Shown here piece by piece: positions 54,150 to 63,161 of a DNA stretch of 64,000 nt (the stretch's first letter is position 1; each line of letters starts with the position of its first letter). Below the pieces are notes generated by a model. The model saw only the letters and a program-made list of their open reading frames with translations, did not search any database and had not been told where the DNA came from. The translations under genes were made by a program, and so were the position numbers. Source of the DNA: Gemmatimonas sp. (GTDB taxonomy: Bacteria > Gemmatimonadota > Gemmatimonadetes > Gemmatimonadales > Gemmatimonadaceae); assembly GCF_031426495.1 (NCBI RefSeq), contig NZ_JANPLK010000040.1:1-64000 (forward strand). The letters run 5' to 3'.

Positions 54150-54461
54150 TCAGCGTGATCTCGCTCTGCGTGACGAGAGGATCTGTTCTGCGCGCTGTCG
54201 CAGCTCGTCGCTCGCGCGCATCGTCGCCTGCTCCCGTTGCCCAAAGGCGTGCAACGCGGTGCGCAGCGCCTGCAGCTGACGTTCGAGGCGCGCACAGGAC
54301 ACGCACTCGCGCAGATGCGCGCCCACTACCTGCGTCAGCGGGCGGTCGCGATCATCGAAGGCGGTGAGCTCACCATCCACGAAGGCATCCAGATGCAGCC
54401 GGATGTGCGCGCAGTCGATGAGAGGCGCCGCGGGGGCGTCGGGCGGGAGGTGCTGAGCCAT
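54150..54461 (-). CDS. Zinc-binding anti-sigma-like small protein (zf-HC2)
   Basis: 103 residues with a ZAS-type motif: Cys17, then HLDAFVDGEL, His49-x3-Cys53-x2-Cys56 (AHLRECVSCARLE), then a helical region with an Arg-rich tail. Such domains bind zinc and hold sigma factors. No sigma factor gene is next to it; the closest ECF gene is 50 kb away at 3036. There is no transmembrane helix, so it may be cytoplasmic. The DUF92 gene begins right after it. Confidence 0.8.
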   Translation of the reverse strand: MAQHLPPDAPAAPLIDCAHIRLHLDAFVDGELTAFDDRDRPLTQVVGAHLRECVSCARLERQLQALRTALHAFGQREQATMRASDELRQRAEQILSSRRARSR

Positions 54462-54612
54462 CTACGGAACACGCTGCTTGTCGCATCGCCGGCGCGCAAG
54501 ATGACGAGCCGAACTATGGAACGGTCGGTCGCATCGATCTCGTCATGTTCGCCGTCTCTTTGCGACCGTGTGCGCTTGTAATCGTGACCGGGGACACGTT
54601 AGCATCCTCCCT

Positions 54613-55296
54613 GTGTCCTCTCTGATTGACGGCCGGCCCGCCCGCGCCACTGTCCCCGCTGATCTCACGCTGGTGCTGTCCGGCAAGCCGCTCGACGCGC
54701 GGCTCCCGCTGGCGCTGCTCGAGGCCGTCAAGGCGATCGACACGCCGGAGGCGGAGCTCGATGCCGAGCTGGTGCATGAGCTGCGCAACAAGCGACTCGG
54801 CCTCAGCGACACGGTCTACCAGCAGATCCGTCGCTACAGCGACGCCGTCCGGGCTCGTCAGCGCGTGGGCTTCGATGAGGTGCTCGCCCTCGCGCGGCTC
54901 ATCGGCCGCCGTCCCGATGCCGACTTGGCGTTCCGCGAAGCCGGACGACGCTGGGCGCGCTCCTACGTGATGACGATCAGCGGGCTGCAGCGCGGAGGGG
55001 CCCGATCGCTGCCGTCGCTGATCGGACGTCCGATCGCGTTACGCTTGCTCCGCAACCTCTCGCGTCGGTACATGAATGGCGTGCTCGTGCGCCAGGGCAG
55101 CACGTTGCTGCTCGACGTGGAATCGCCCGTGTCTGCCGATGCGGCGGCGCGTGCCGTCGGCTGCGGTCTCTACGAGGCGGCCTTCCGGGAAGCCCTGCTC
55201 CTGCTCGCCGACGCCGATGGAGCGATCGAGCATGTGATGTGCCGCACGCGCGGGGATCGCCACTGTCAGTGGCGCGCCGAGTGGCGTCGCCGCTGA
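54613..55296 (+). CDS. Hypothetical protein with V4R-like C-terminal end
   Basis: About 227 residues from GTG at 54613 (GTG at 54568 is also open). A helical N-terminus (LPLALLEAVKAIDTPEAELD) is followed by a central helix-rich part with ARSYVMTISGLQRGGARSLPS. The end (YEAAFREALLLLADADGAI, then HVMCRTRGDRHCQWRAEW) has the C-x4-GD-x2-C-x-W pattern of V4R (4-vinyl-reductase-like) ligand-binding domains. It is divergent from the zinc anti-sigma-like gene. The role is unknown. Confidence 0.6.
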   Translation: MSSLIDGRPARATVPADLTLVLSGKPLDARLPLALLEAVKAIDTPEAELDAELVHELRNKRLGLSDTVYQQIRRYSDAVRARQRVGFDEVLALARLIGRRPDADLAFREAGRRWARSYVMTISGLQRGGARSLPSLIGRPIALRLLRNLSRRYMNGVLVRQGSTLLLDVESPVSADAAARAVGCGLYEAAFREALLLLADADGAIEHVMCRTRGDRHCQWRAEWRRR

Positions 55297-55365
55297 TTTG
55301 ATGACAGGCCCCGCCGAATCGTCGGCGGGCGTCGATGGTGCACTGCTCCTGACCTCCCGACTGCT

Positions 55366-56547
55366 ATGCTGACCCCCGAAATGCTGCCGCGTCTGCAGCA
55401 GTTGCTTGCCGACGCCGATCTCGACGGATGGTTGCTTTACGACTTCCGCGGTACAAACGCCATCGCCTCCGGGCTGCTCGGCTTCGACGGCCTCGTATCG
55501 CGTCGCGTGTTCGCGCTCATTCCGCGCGAAGGCCTGCCGATCGGTATCGCACATGCGATCGAACCCGGTCCGTGGGCGCAGTGGCCAAAGGCATGGCCGC
55601 TGCGCACCTACAGCGGCTGGCGCGCGCTCGAGTCGGGAGTGGCGTCGCTGGTGCAGGGCAAGCGGGTGGCGATGGAGTACTCGCCGGGTGACGCGATTCC
55701 GTATCTCGATCGTGTGCCCGCGGGTGTGCTGGAGATGGTGCGTGCGGCGGGCGCAACGGTGGTCTGCTCTGGTGATCTCGTGTCGCAGATCTACGCCACG
55801 TGGACTCCAGACCAGCTGCTGTCGCACGAGCGGGCCGCCGAACGCATCATGCACATCGCGCACGGCGCGATCGTGTATGCTGGCGACATGGTCGCGCTGG
55901 GCACACCGGTGGCTGAGCATGAGCTGCAGGCGCGCATTCTCGAAGCGTTCGAGCGCGCCGGCCTCGAGACGCATCACGGCCCCGATGTCGCCGCTAGCGA
56001 GAACGCGGCCAATCCGCACTACATGCCGTCGGCCGCCTCGCCCCGTCTCATTCAGCGCGGCGATACGCTGCTGATCGACTTGTGGGCGCGCGAGAAGCAC
56101 GGCGGAGTGTACGCCGACCAAACGTGGATGGCGTCGATGGGCGCACCGACGGAGCGCGTGGTGACGGTGTGGGAAGCGGTGCGCGATGCGCGTGATGCCG
56201 CGCTGTCGCTGCTGCAGAGCCGCATCACGGCCGGCCTGCCGGTCCGCGGCGGTGAAGCCGACGATGCAGCGCGCGCGGTGATCGAAGCGCGCGGCTTCGG
56301 CCCGCAGTTCTGGCATCGCACGGGGCACAGCATCGACTCGCGCGAACTGCACGGCTCGGGTCCGCAGATCGACAACCTGGAATCACGTGATGATCGTCTG
56401 CTGATACCGGGCGTGGGCTTCTCGATCGAACCGGGCATCTACCTGCCCGGCGAGTTGGGGGTGCGGTCGGAAGTGAACGCGTACGTGGCCATGGATTCTT
56501 TGCTGGTGACGCCCGGCGACGTGCAGCGCGACCTGATCGTGGTTTGA
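55366..56547 (+). CDS. M24 family Xaa-Pro aminopeptidase-like peptidase
   Basis: 393 residues. N-terminal creatinase-like domain, then the pita-bread metallopeptidase domain. All five metal ligands are visible: Asp238 (TLLIDLWAREK), Asp251 (YADQTW), His321 (HRTGHSID), Glu355 (FSIEPGIY) and Glu369 (VRSEVNAY). The enzyme would remove N-terminal residues before proline, or a related dipeptide. The stop overlaps the next gene by a four-base TTGA. ATG 55366 is a good start. Confidence 0.93.
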   Translation: MLTPEMLPRLQQLLADADLDGWLLYDFRGTNAIASGLLGFDGLVSRRVFALIPREGLPIGIAHAIEPGPWAQWPKAWPLRTYSGWRALESGVASLVQGKRVAMEYSPGDAIPYLDRVPAGVLEMVRAAGATVVCSGDLVSQIYATWTPDQLLSHERAAERIMHIAHGAIVYAGDMVALGTPVAEHELQARILEAFERAGLETHHGPDVAASENAANPHYMPSAASPRLIQRGDTLLIDLWAREKHGGVYADQTWMASMGAPTERVVTVWEAVRDARDAALSLLQSRITAGLPVRGGEADDAARAVIEARGFGPQFWHRTGHSIDSRELHGSGPQIDNLESRDDRLLIPGVGFSIEPGIYLPGELGVRSEVNAYVAMDSLLVTPGDVQRDLIVV

Positions 56548-57389
56548 CGGCTCGCGTGTACGGCCGTGGGAGGCTGGTGTTGTTGGCGGCACTCGTCGCC
56601 TGCGGCGAGTCGCGGGCGTCGAATGAGGCGAACGGCCGCATTGCGGATGTACCGGTGATCCCCGGATCCGATCACGCGAGCGCGGTCCCACGCGACAGTG
56701 CCCTGTTGTCGCTGACACGCGCGGCTGGCGGCGCCGACGGCATGCGGTACACCGTCTCGGCGCAGGCGAGCAGCGGGTTCATCGTGGGGAAGATCGGCGG
56801 TGGGGCGCCGCGTGACACGAGCATTGCGCCCACGCACGATCTGTCGGTGTGCCGTCCGTTCACGCAATCGCTGGTGCCCAGCCGCGACGGCGGCGTGGGG
56901 AACAGCGTGGTGTGGTTGGTGGGCGTCGCCACCGGTCCCCGCGATGACGCGCCGCGTCGTGTGCGCGTGCTGCTCGACGGCTGTCGTCTCGATCCGCGCG
57001 TGCAACGCGTCGCGGCCGGCGGCACGGTCATGATCACGTCACGCGACGCGATGATGACGCGCTTGCAGTTCATCGACGTGGGTGGCGCCTCCGCGTCACG
57101 CGGCACGGTGTTGTTCAACGACGCCGGGCAGGTGGTGCCCACCAGCGACGCGGCCAAGACGCCAGGGATCGTGCAGATCCGCGACGATCTGCATCCGTGG
57201 GTGCGCGCCTATCTGGCGGTCACGCCGCACCCGTTCGTGGCGATCACCGCCGCCGACGGCGCGTTCCGTTTCGACAACGTCCCGCCGGGATCGTACACAC
57301 TGGTGGTGTGGCACGAACGGTTCGGCATCAAGCAGCAGCGGGTGCGGGTCGATGCGCACGTAGAGACGCGGGTGGAGCTGGCGTACTGA
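56544..57389 (+). CDS. Lipoprotein with cupredoxin-like and carboxypeptidase-regulatory-like domains
   Basis: 281 residues; start TTG at 56544 overlapping the peptidase gene, or GTG at 56556. Signal with lipobox LVAC. The middle has a LLDGCRLDPRVQRVAAGGTVMITSRD-like pattern (cupredoxin-like), and the end is a beta-sandwich DGAFRFDNVPPGSYTLVVWHE, as in carboxypeptidase-regulatory domains. This order occurs in secreted proteins of unknown role often found with copper or methylamine genes. It is followed by a type B repeat. Confidence 0.8.
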   Translation: MTARVYGRGRLVLLAALVACGESRASNEANGRIADVPVIPGSDHASAVPRDSALLSLTRAAGGADGMRYTVSAQASSGFIVGKIGGGAPRDTSIAPTHDLSVCRPFTQSLVPSRDGGVGNSVVWLVGVATGPRDDAPRRVRVLLDGCRLDPRVQRVAAGGTVMITSRDAMMTRLQFIDVGGASASRGTVLFNDAGQVVPTSDAAKTPGIVQIRDDLHPWVRAYLAVTPHPFVAITAADGAFRFDNVPPGSYTLVVWHERFGIKQQRVRVDAHVETRVELAY

Positions 57390-57467
57390 GGCTCACACGC
57401 GGCCCTGCTGAACGGCACACGCACAGGCACAGGGCGCGCAAAGACCGCCGAGGGCATGGCCGTGACT

Positions 57468-57549
57468 GAACAGATCACACAGAGCAAAAGAGCAAAAGAG
57501 AAAAAGAGAAAAAGCGAAACTGTTTTCTCCGCCTTTGCAACAGTTCAGC
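57468..57549. repeat. Type B repeat, degenerate copy with A/G-rich arm
   Basis: Begins GAACAGATCACACAGAG (57468-57484), identical to the reverse complement of 37618-37634, and continues with AAAAGAG repeats like the other copy. The opposite arm is only partly kept: AACTGTT (57518-57524) pairs with AACAGTT (57539-57545). It lies between the convergent lipoprotein and ABC exporter genes. Confidence 0.7.
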
Positions 57550-59295
57550 TCAGCTCAGCTGATGCAACCGCGCAAAGAGCCCGTCTTCGCGACCGAGCAG
57601 TTCGTCATGCGAGCCGGTCTCCACGATGCGCCCCTGATCGAGCACCACCACGCGGTCGGCGCGGCGCACGGTACTGAGGCGGTGTGCGATCAGCAGCGTG
57701 GTGCGACCCTCCAGGAGTTGTTCGAGCGCTTGCTCCACAAAGCGTTCGCTCTCGGTGTCGAGACTCGACGTGGCTTCGTCGAGAATCACCACCGCGGGAT
57801 CTTTCAGGAATACCCGCGCGATCGCGATGCGCTGACGCTGACCGCCCGAGAGCTTGACGCCGCGTTCACCGACGCGTGCGTTCCACTGGTCAGGGAGCCG
57901 CTCGATGAACTCCCACGCGTGCGCGGCCTGCGCCGCCCGCAACACGTCGGCGTCGCTGGCGTCGGGGCGCGCGTAGGCGATGTTCTCGCGGATCGTGCCG
58001 CTGAACAGCACCGGCTCCTGCGGAACGATGCCGATGGCACCACGTAGCGTGTCGAGTGACAAGTCGCGGATGTCGACGCCGTCGAGCGTGATGCGGCCCG
58101 ACGTGACGTCCCAGAAGCGCGGCAGCAGGCTCGCGATCGTGGTCTTGCCGGCACCCGAGCGCCCGACCAACGCGACCACTTCGCCTGGTGCGATGACGAG
58201 GGAAATGTCCTGCACGACGTCCGGTTGATCGGGCTGGTACCGAAACGCCACCGACTCCAACGCCACTGCACCCCGCACCGGCTCGGCGAACCGGTGTGGA
58301 TGCTCCGGGTCGCGCACCGTCGGCTCGGCGTCGAGCAGTTCGAACACACGCGTGGCGGCACCAACGGCTTCTTGAAAGTTGCCGAACAGCGTGGCCAACG
58401 AGCCCACCGCCGCCGCCACGAACAGCGCATAGAACAGGAACGCCACCAGCGTGCCGGCCGTGAGCTTCCCCTCGACCACCTGCGCGCCGCCCTGCCAGAG
58501 CACCGCCGCCACCGAGCCGAAAGCCACGAAGCCGACCACGCCGAAGAAGAGCGCGCGCATGCGCGCGCGGTACACCGCCACGCCCACCAGGTCGTGCAAC
58601 ACCGCGCCAAAGCGCTCGGTCTCGATCCCTTCGCGTGTGAAGCTCTGCACGGTGCGAATGGAGCCGAACGATTCATCGGCCATGCCCATCGCCTCGCCGA
58701 TGCGGTCCTGCACACTCGTGCTGGCCTTGCGCAGCGCGCGACCGAACGTGAAGGCGGCGCCGACCACCAGCGGCACCACGGCCAGCGTGGTGAGGGTGAG
58801 CCGCGGGTTCGTCACGAACATCATCGCGATGCCGCCGATGAGAAACAGCGTCTGCCGCGAGAGTTCGGAGATCCAGGTGCTCAGCAGCGACTGCAGCAGG
58901 GCGAGGTCGCTGCTGAGTCGACTGGTGAGTTCACCGGTGCGACGTTCGGTGAAGAACGCCGGCGACAACCGGATGAGATGCGCGAACGTCTGCTCGCGCA
59001 GCGTGGCGACGATCCGCTCGGTGGAGGAGCTGAGCAAAAACACCTGCACGAAGTTCGCGACGCCTTGCACCGCGAACACGCCGAGGAGGCCGAGCGCGAT
59101 GCGGTCGAGGGCACCGCGGTCTTTCAGTTCGAAGGCGGCGTCGAGCAGGTAACGCAACACGGCGGGGAACACGAGCCCCGCCGCAGCCGCGACGACCAGG
59201 AAGAGAAAAGCGACGGCCAGTCGCGCGGTGTACGGCCGCACCAGTGGCGCCAGGCGCGCCAGCGGGCGCGGCGACACCGAACGGCGAGGCGTCAC
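57550..59295 (-). CDS. ABC exporter, fused permease-ATPase (MsbA/multidrug type)
   Basis: 581 residues: six transmembrane helices in residues 22-310 (such as LAVAFLFLVVAAAAGLVFP) and a C-terminal ATPase. Walker A GRSGAGKTT, Q-loop IGIVPQEPVLFSG, signature VKLSGGQRQRIAIAR, Walker B VVILDEATSSLD and H-loop LIAHRLSTV are intact. This architecture exports lipids, peptides or drugs as a homodimer. A CAGCTCAGCTCAGCT pentamer repeat spans its last codons. It is followed on the same strand (upstream) by the heme O synthase gene. Confidence 0.95.
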   Translation of the reverse strand: MTPRRSVSPRPLARLAPLVRPYTARLAVAFLFLVVAAAAGLVFPAVLRYLLDAAFELKDRGALDRIALGLLGVFAVQGVANFVQVFLLSSSTERIVATLREQTFAHLIRLSPAFFTERRTGELTSRLSSDLALLQSLLSTWISELSRQTLFLIGGIAMMFVTNPRLTLTTLAVVPLVVGAAFTFGRALRKASTSVQDRIGEAMGMADESFGSIRTVQSFTREGIETERFGAVLHDLVGVAVYRARMRALFFGVVGFVAFGSVAAVLWQGGAQVVEGKLTAGTLVAFLFYALFVAAAVGSLATLFGNFQEAVGAATRVFELLDAEPTVRDPEHPHRFAEPVRGAVALESVAFRYQPDQPDVVQDISLVIAPGEVVALVGRSGAGKTTIASLLPRFWDVTSGRITLDGVDIRDLSLDTLRGAIGIVPQEPVLFSGTIRENIAYARPDASDADVLRAAQAAHAWEFIERLPDQWNARVGERGVKLSGGQRQRIAIARVFLKDPAVVILDEATSSLDTESERFVEQALEQLLEGRTTLLIAHRLSTVRRADRVVVLDQGRIVETGSHDELLGREDGLFARLHQLS

Positions 59296-60200
59296 CGCGT
59301 GATCGCCCGATCAACCGCCATCGCGAGGAAGAGCAGCGCCAGATACAGCAGCGAATACTTGTAGACCCACCACGCCGGACCGGTCCAGGGCTTCGATGCG
59401 CGGGCCGCGAAGAGCACCTTGAGCACGCCGCCCATGAGCAGCGCGTTCAACACGATGGCCGACAACAGGTACAGCGTGCCGAACGCGCCGAACAGCACCG
59501 GCAACAGCGTGAGGACGATGAGGATCACGGTATACCACACCATCTGGTACATCGTTTCGCGTTCACCCCACACCAGCGGGGCCATCGGCACCTTGGCGCG
59601 GCCGTAGTCCACCTGTTTGAGCAGGGCGAGCGCCCAGAAGTGCGGCGGCGTCCAGTAGAACACGATCAGGAACAGGCACAGCGCCGACACGTCGAGCGTG
59701 CCCGTGACCGCCGCCCACCCCACCAAGGGCGGGAACGCGCCGGCCGCGCCACCGATCACGATGTTCTGCGGCGACGAGCGCTTGAGCCAGCGCGTGTAGA
59801 TGAACACGTAGAAGTAGAAACCGGCCAGCGCGAGTCCGGCCGTGAGCACATTGACGAAGTGCGCCAGCATCCACGTAGCAAAGGTCGCGCAGGCCACACC
59901 GAAGGCCAGCACCTGGATCGGCGACATGCGTCCGCTCGGGATCGGACGCAGGCGCGTACGTGCCATGACGTCGTCGATATCGCGATCGAGATACATGTTC
60001 ACCGCGTTCGCGCCGCCGGCCATGAGATAGCCGCCGATGCTGACCAACAGCACGCTCAGCAACGTCGGCGAGCCCGCCGCATACATCGGCGCGACCGTCG
60101 TGACGAGCAGGAGCGAGATGATCCGCGGCTTGGTCAGCGCGATCAGATCACGCGAGAGTGGTGTTGGCGTTTTGTCGGGGTCCAGCGCGACTCCGGTCAT
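59292..60200 (-). CDS. ctaB: Protoheme IX farnesyltransferase (heme O synthase)
   Basis: 302 residues from the ATG at 60200. UbiA-type prenyltransferase with eight or nine helices and two Asp-rich motifs: NMYLDRDIDDVMARTRLRPI and, in a later loop, DYGRAKVPMAPLVWGE. It adds farnesyl to heme B, giving heme O. Overlaps ctaA by four bases (ATGA) and the ABC exporter start by four. With ctaA and the cytochrome hairpin gene it serves terminal oxidase assembly. Confidence 0.95.
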   Translation of the reverse strand: MTGVALDPDKTPTPLSRDLIALTKPRIISLLLVTTVAPMYAAGSPTLLSVLLVSIGGYLMAGGANAVNMYLDRDIDDVMARTRLRPIPSGRMSPIQVLAFGVACATFATWMLAHFVNVLTAGLALAGFYFYVFIYTRWLKRSSPQNIVIGGAAGAFPPLVGWAAVTGTLDVSALCLFLIVFYWTPPHFWALALLKQVDYGRAKVPMAPLVWGERETMYQMVWYTVILIVLTLLPVLFGAFGTLYLLSAIVLNALLMGGVLKVLFAARASKPWTGPAWWVYKYSLLYLALLFLAMAVDRAITR

Positions 60201-61195
60201 GATACCGATGGAACTGCACGAGCCGACACCGGAGCGGTGCCTGCTCCCTTCGCTTGCGACGCCACCACCGTCCGGCCGGCGGCGATGCGTGCCAGATAGA
60301 CCATGGCGAACGCCGTCACCCAGATCAAAATGCCCGTGGCCTGATGCAGCGAGCGCACCACGCCAGGGAATCCACCGGTCACCATCCAGCCGGCCCACAC
60401 CACCTGCAGCGCCCCGAGCCCGAGCCCGATCCACGCCGCCCGCAACACCGCTGCGGGTTCAAAGCGCTTGCGGAAAATCATGGGCAGCGAGATCAGGTGC
60501 GCGACCAACAAATACGCGAGAATGCGATGCGTGAGCTGCACATGCTGCGCCCCGCCACCGAGCGAGCCTTCACCGCACAGCGGGAAGCCGGCGCAGGCCA
60601 CCGCCGCGCCGGGAATCTTTGCGGTCAGTCCGCCCAACAGCACCACCAGCAACGCCAGCACTGCGGCGCCCGTGGCACCACCGACGGCCTTGGCTGTACC
60701 CTTGGCGCTCAGGATCGAAGTCCCGCCGAGTCCACCGGCGCGAATCGTTGCCACCGTGAGCACCGCCAGCAGCGACGCGGCCAACAGTTTGTGCACGACG
60801 GTCGCCCATGCCGGGTTGCCGGTGAACACCGTCACGGCACCGAACAGCGCCGGCGCGAACCAGAGTCCCAGCGCCACCCGCGAGGCGTTCCACACGCCAC
60901 CGCGTCCCCCTACCGACGGATGCGCACGATGTTGCCAAGCACTCGCCACCAACACGGCAATGCTGATGAACAGCGCGATGGCGAGATAGCGATGGAACAC
61001 CTCGATGATGAGGTCCATGCGCTCGAGGGGCGGAAACCAGTAGCCGTAGCACTTCGGCCAGTTGTCGCCGCATCCCATGCCGGAGCCGGAAATGCGCACG
61101 ATCGCGCCGAAAATGATGTGCACCAGCGAGACGAACAGCGCGGCGTAGGCGGACCGACGCACCGACGCCGGCGGAAGCGGGAGAGACGTGGTCAT
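60197..61195 (-). CDS. ctaA: Heme A synthase (COX15/CtaA family)
   Basis: 332 residues from the ATG at 61195. Eight helices in two four-helix repeats. The first includes GAIVRISGSGMGCGDNWPKC with the cysteine pair, IIEVFHRYLAIALF and HKLLAASLLA histidines. The second half has GGLTAKIPGAAVACAGFPLC, QLTHRILAYLLV and SLHQATGILIW. It oxidises heme O to heme A. Starts overlap neighbouring genes on both sides by four bases, so one operon. Confidence 0.95.
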   Translation of the reverse strand: MTTSLPLPPASVRRSAYAALFVSLVHIIFGAIVRISGSGMGCGDNWPKCYGYWFPPLERMDLIIEVFHRYLAIALFISIAVLVASAWQHRAHPSVGGRGGVWNASRVALGLWFAPALFGAVTVFTGNPAWATVVHKLLAASLLAVLTVATIRAGGLGGTSILSAKGTAKAVGGATGAAVLALLVVLLGGLTAKIPGAAVACAGFPLCGEGSLGGGAQHVQLTHRILAYLLVAHLISLPMIFRKRFEPAAVLRAAWIGLGLGALQVVWAGWMVTGGFPGVVRSLHQATGILIWVTAFAMVYLARIAAGRTVVASQAKGAGTAPVSARAVPSVS

Positions 61196-61437
61196 AGAGG
61201 CAGGGCGCGATACGCGCCAATGAAGACGGCGATCAGTCCACCGACCGGCAGGACCACCCACAGGATTTCCGTGAGACGGTGCGGCGTCGGAACCTGAGAG
61301 GACGACGGCAGGATGGGCAGCGTACGAAAGACGGCGCGCAAAATGAACAGTTGCGCGAACACGCAGGCTACAACGGCGCTCCAGAACAGCGCGGTCACAA
61401 CAGCCGGCGGAAGGGTCACAGTGAGGACGGAAGTCAT
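61192..61437 (-). CDS. Small two-helix membrane protein resembling the COX2 N-terminal hairpin
   Basis: 81 residues: helix 1 about 12-32 (VVTALFWSAVVACVFAQLFIL), a loop with Pro/Ser (LPILPSSSQVPTPHR) and helix 2 about 56-77 (LTEILWVVLPVGGLIAVFIG). The second helix follows cytochrome oxidase subunit II, where E-x-x-W-x-x-x-P precedes the second helix, but the CuA domain is absent. It overlaps the ctaA start by four bases, so it may act in heme A insertion or oxidase assembly. Divergent from the permease gene. Confidence 0.7.
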   Translation of the reverse strand: MTSVLTVTLPPAVVTALFWSAVVACVFAQLFILRAVFRTLPILPSSSQVPTPHRLTEILWVVLPVGGLIAVFIGAYRALPL

Positions 61438-61501
61438 GGCCTGTGAAAAGTAGACGACGGCACCCCGTGCGGTACTGCGCGCGGCGTACTACCATAGCGA
61501 G

Positions 61502-62884
61502 ATGACCTCACCTTCGGTTTCCTCGACCAGCACGGATTCCGGCACCAGCACGGAATTGCCGCGCCGCTTAGGGCTGTGGAGCGCCATCGCCGTGCTCGTC
61601 GGTACCACCATCGGCTCGGGCATCTTCCGGTCCCCAGCCGGCATTGCCGAAAAGCTCCCCGGCCCGCTGCCCCTCATGGCCGTCTGGGTCACCGGCGGCA
61701 TTTTCGCGCTCTGCGGCGCCCTCACCCTGGCCGAACTGGCCGGCGCCATGCCGCGAACCGGTGGCTACTTCGTGTACATCCGCGAAGCATGGGGTCGCTT
61801 GCCCGCGTTCCTATATGGGTGGTCGGAGCTGACGCTGATCCGGGCCGCCGCGCTCGGCGGCATTTCGACCACGTTCGCCGAGTACTTGTTGCGAGGGCTG
61901 GGCTACAATCCGGCGCTCGCGCCGTACGACACCTACGCCCATTGGATCGCGGCGGCTACCGTCGCTCTCATGGCGGTGATCAACGTGGTGGGGCTCAAAT
62001 GGGGGGCCCTGGTGCAGAACGTCACGACGGTCGCCAAGTACGGTGGCCTCATGATCATCATTCTGTTGGCACTGATCCTGGGGCTCCCACAAACCGGCGG
62101 GCACTTCACCCCGGCGATGCCCCCAGGAAGCTTCTCGGTCTCGGCGTTCGGCCTAGCCCTCGTGTCCGTTCTCTGGGCCTTCGACGGCTGGGGAGACCTG
62201 TCCAAGGTGGCCGGCGAGGTGAAGGACCCTGAGAAGACGCTTCCCAAGGCCATCGTACTCGGCACGCTCAGTATCATCTTCATCTATCTACTGGCCAACA
62301 TCGCCTACCTGTCGGTGCTCTCCGTCGACGAGATTCGCGGCGCTCGCCTGGTGGCGGCCGATGTGGCCGAGAAGCTGATCGGCCCGATCGGCGTGACGCT
62401 GGTCGCGATCACGGTGCTGCTCTCGACCTTCGGTTCGGTGAACGGTTCGCTGCTGACCGGCCCGCGCATCTTCTTCGCGATGGCCGACGACGGTCTGTTC
62501 TTCAAGAAGGTGGCGGCGGTACATCCGACGTTCAAAACGCCCTATGTGGCCATTCTGCTCACCGCCACCATCGCCATCGCGTTCGTGTTGGTTCGCACCT
62601 TCGAGCAGCTCGCCGACATCTTCGTGACCGCCTCGCTGGTGTTCTACATCCTCAGCATCGGCGCGATTTTCAAGCTGCGGCAGCGCCCTGACTGGAACCC
62701 GCCGGTGCGCACGCCGTGGTATCCCCTGGTCCCGGCGCTGTTCTGCCTCGCCACGCTGTTCCTCTTGGTGAATGCCCTGATGGACGATGCACAGCGGGTG
62801 CCGACGCTGGGCGTGTTCGGCGTGATTCTGCTGGGGGTGCCAGTGTATTACGCGACGGTTGGTCGGAGCGCGGCGAAACGGTAA
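61502..62884 (+). CDS. APC-family amino acid permease
   Basis: 460 residues with twelve helices. The family's first helix motif VGTTIGSGIFRSPAGIAEK, the conserved GGIFALCGALTLAELAGAMPRTGG, and helix 6 region ALVSVLWAFDGWGDLSKVAGE are present, as in SteT/LAT-type exchangers. It should import or exchange amino acids; substrate unknown. Start ATG at 61502, divergent from the heme A operon with 64 bases between. It is followed by a type A repeat. Confidence 0.93.
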   Translation: MTSPSVSSTSTDSGTSTELPRRLGLWSAIAVLVGTTIGSGIFRSPAGIAEKLPGPLPLMAVWVTGGIFALCGALTLAELAGAMPRTGGYFVYIREAWGRLPAFLYGWSELTLIRAAALGGISTTFAEYLLRGLGYNPALAPYDTYAHWIAAATVALMAVINVVGLKWGALVQNVTTVAKYGGLMIIILLALILGLPQTGGHFTPAMPPGSFSVSAFGLALVSVLWAFDGWGDLSKVAGEVKDPEKTLPKAIVLGTLSIIFIYLLANIAYLSVLSVDEIRGARLVAADVAEKLIGPIGVTLVAITVLLSTFGSVNGSLLTGPRIFFAMADDGLFFKKVAAVHPTFKTPYVAILLTATIAIAFVLVRTFEQLADIFVTASLVFYILSIGAIFKLRQRPDWNPPVRTPWYPLVPALFCLATLFLLVNALMDDAQRVPTLGVFGVILLGVPVYYATVGRSAAKR

Positions 62885-62901
62885 GATCCGAACAGCCAAC
62901 A

Positions 62902-63007
62902 CCTTAGGTAGCAGGGGGGAGGGTATCAGGCAGGAGGAAGCAGGAACGGCGCGCCGTTCACCTGCCTCCTCTCCCCTGATACCCTCCCCCCCGTTTACTA
63001 GGGAGTC
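62902..63007. repeat. Type A long inverted repeat, G-rich arms (copy 2)
   Basis: Left arm AGCAGGGGGGAGGGTATCAG at 62910-62929 repeats the first copy at 48789-48808 exactly. The right arm (62959-62998) is its complement. The centre AACGGCGCGCCGTT is a perfect palindrome. It starts 18 bases after the permease stop and precedes a same-strand TonB receptor gene. Confidence 0.75.
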
Positions 63008-63045
63008 CAGAGTTGGGAGAGTGCAGCGTCGGCCGTGACCGCGCG

Positions 63046-63074
63046 GTTACAACACTGTGTTGCCCGTATGTAAC
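63046..63074. promoter_or_regulatory. Candidate operator upstream of the TonB receptor gene
   Basis: GTTACA (63046-63051) and TGTAAC (63069-63074) form an inverted repeat, and AACAC-T-GTGTT lies inside the spacer (63051-63061). The site is 88 bases before the receptor start. No promoter boxes were assigned. Confidence 0.3.
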
Positions 63075-63161
63075 GGTGAACCTAGCTTTCGCCATCTCGG
63101 TGGCCGGTCGGGTCTGTCCAGCGCCGAGGATGTCTCCTCCACATACGGACAAACTGCATCT

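Noticed and set aside
54127..54306. Upstream extension of the DUF92 gene
   Set aside because: It overlaps the zinc anti-sigma-like gene out of frame and does not resemble the family.
57546..57560. CAGCTCAGCTCAGCT pentamer repeat at the ABC exporter end as a phase-variation tract
   Set aside because: Only three units at the last codons; shifts would change only the tail.
58225..59364. 379-codon frame antisense to the ABC exporter
   Set aside because: Low-complexity Arg/His/Glu shadow; the minus strand has complete ABC motifs.
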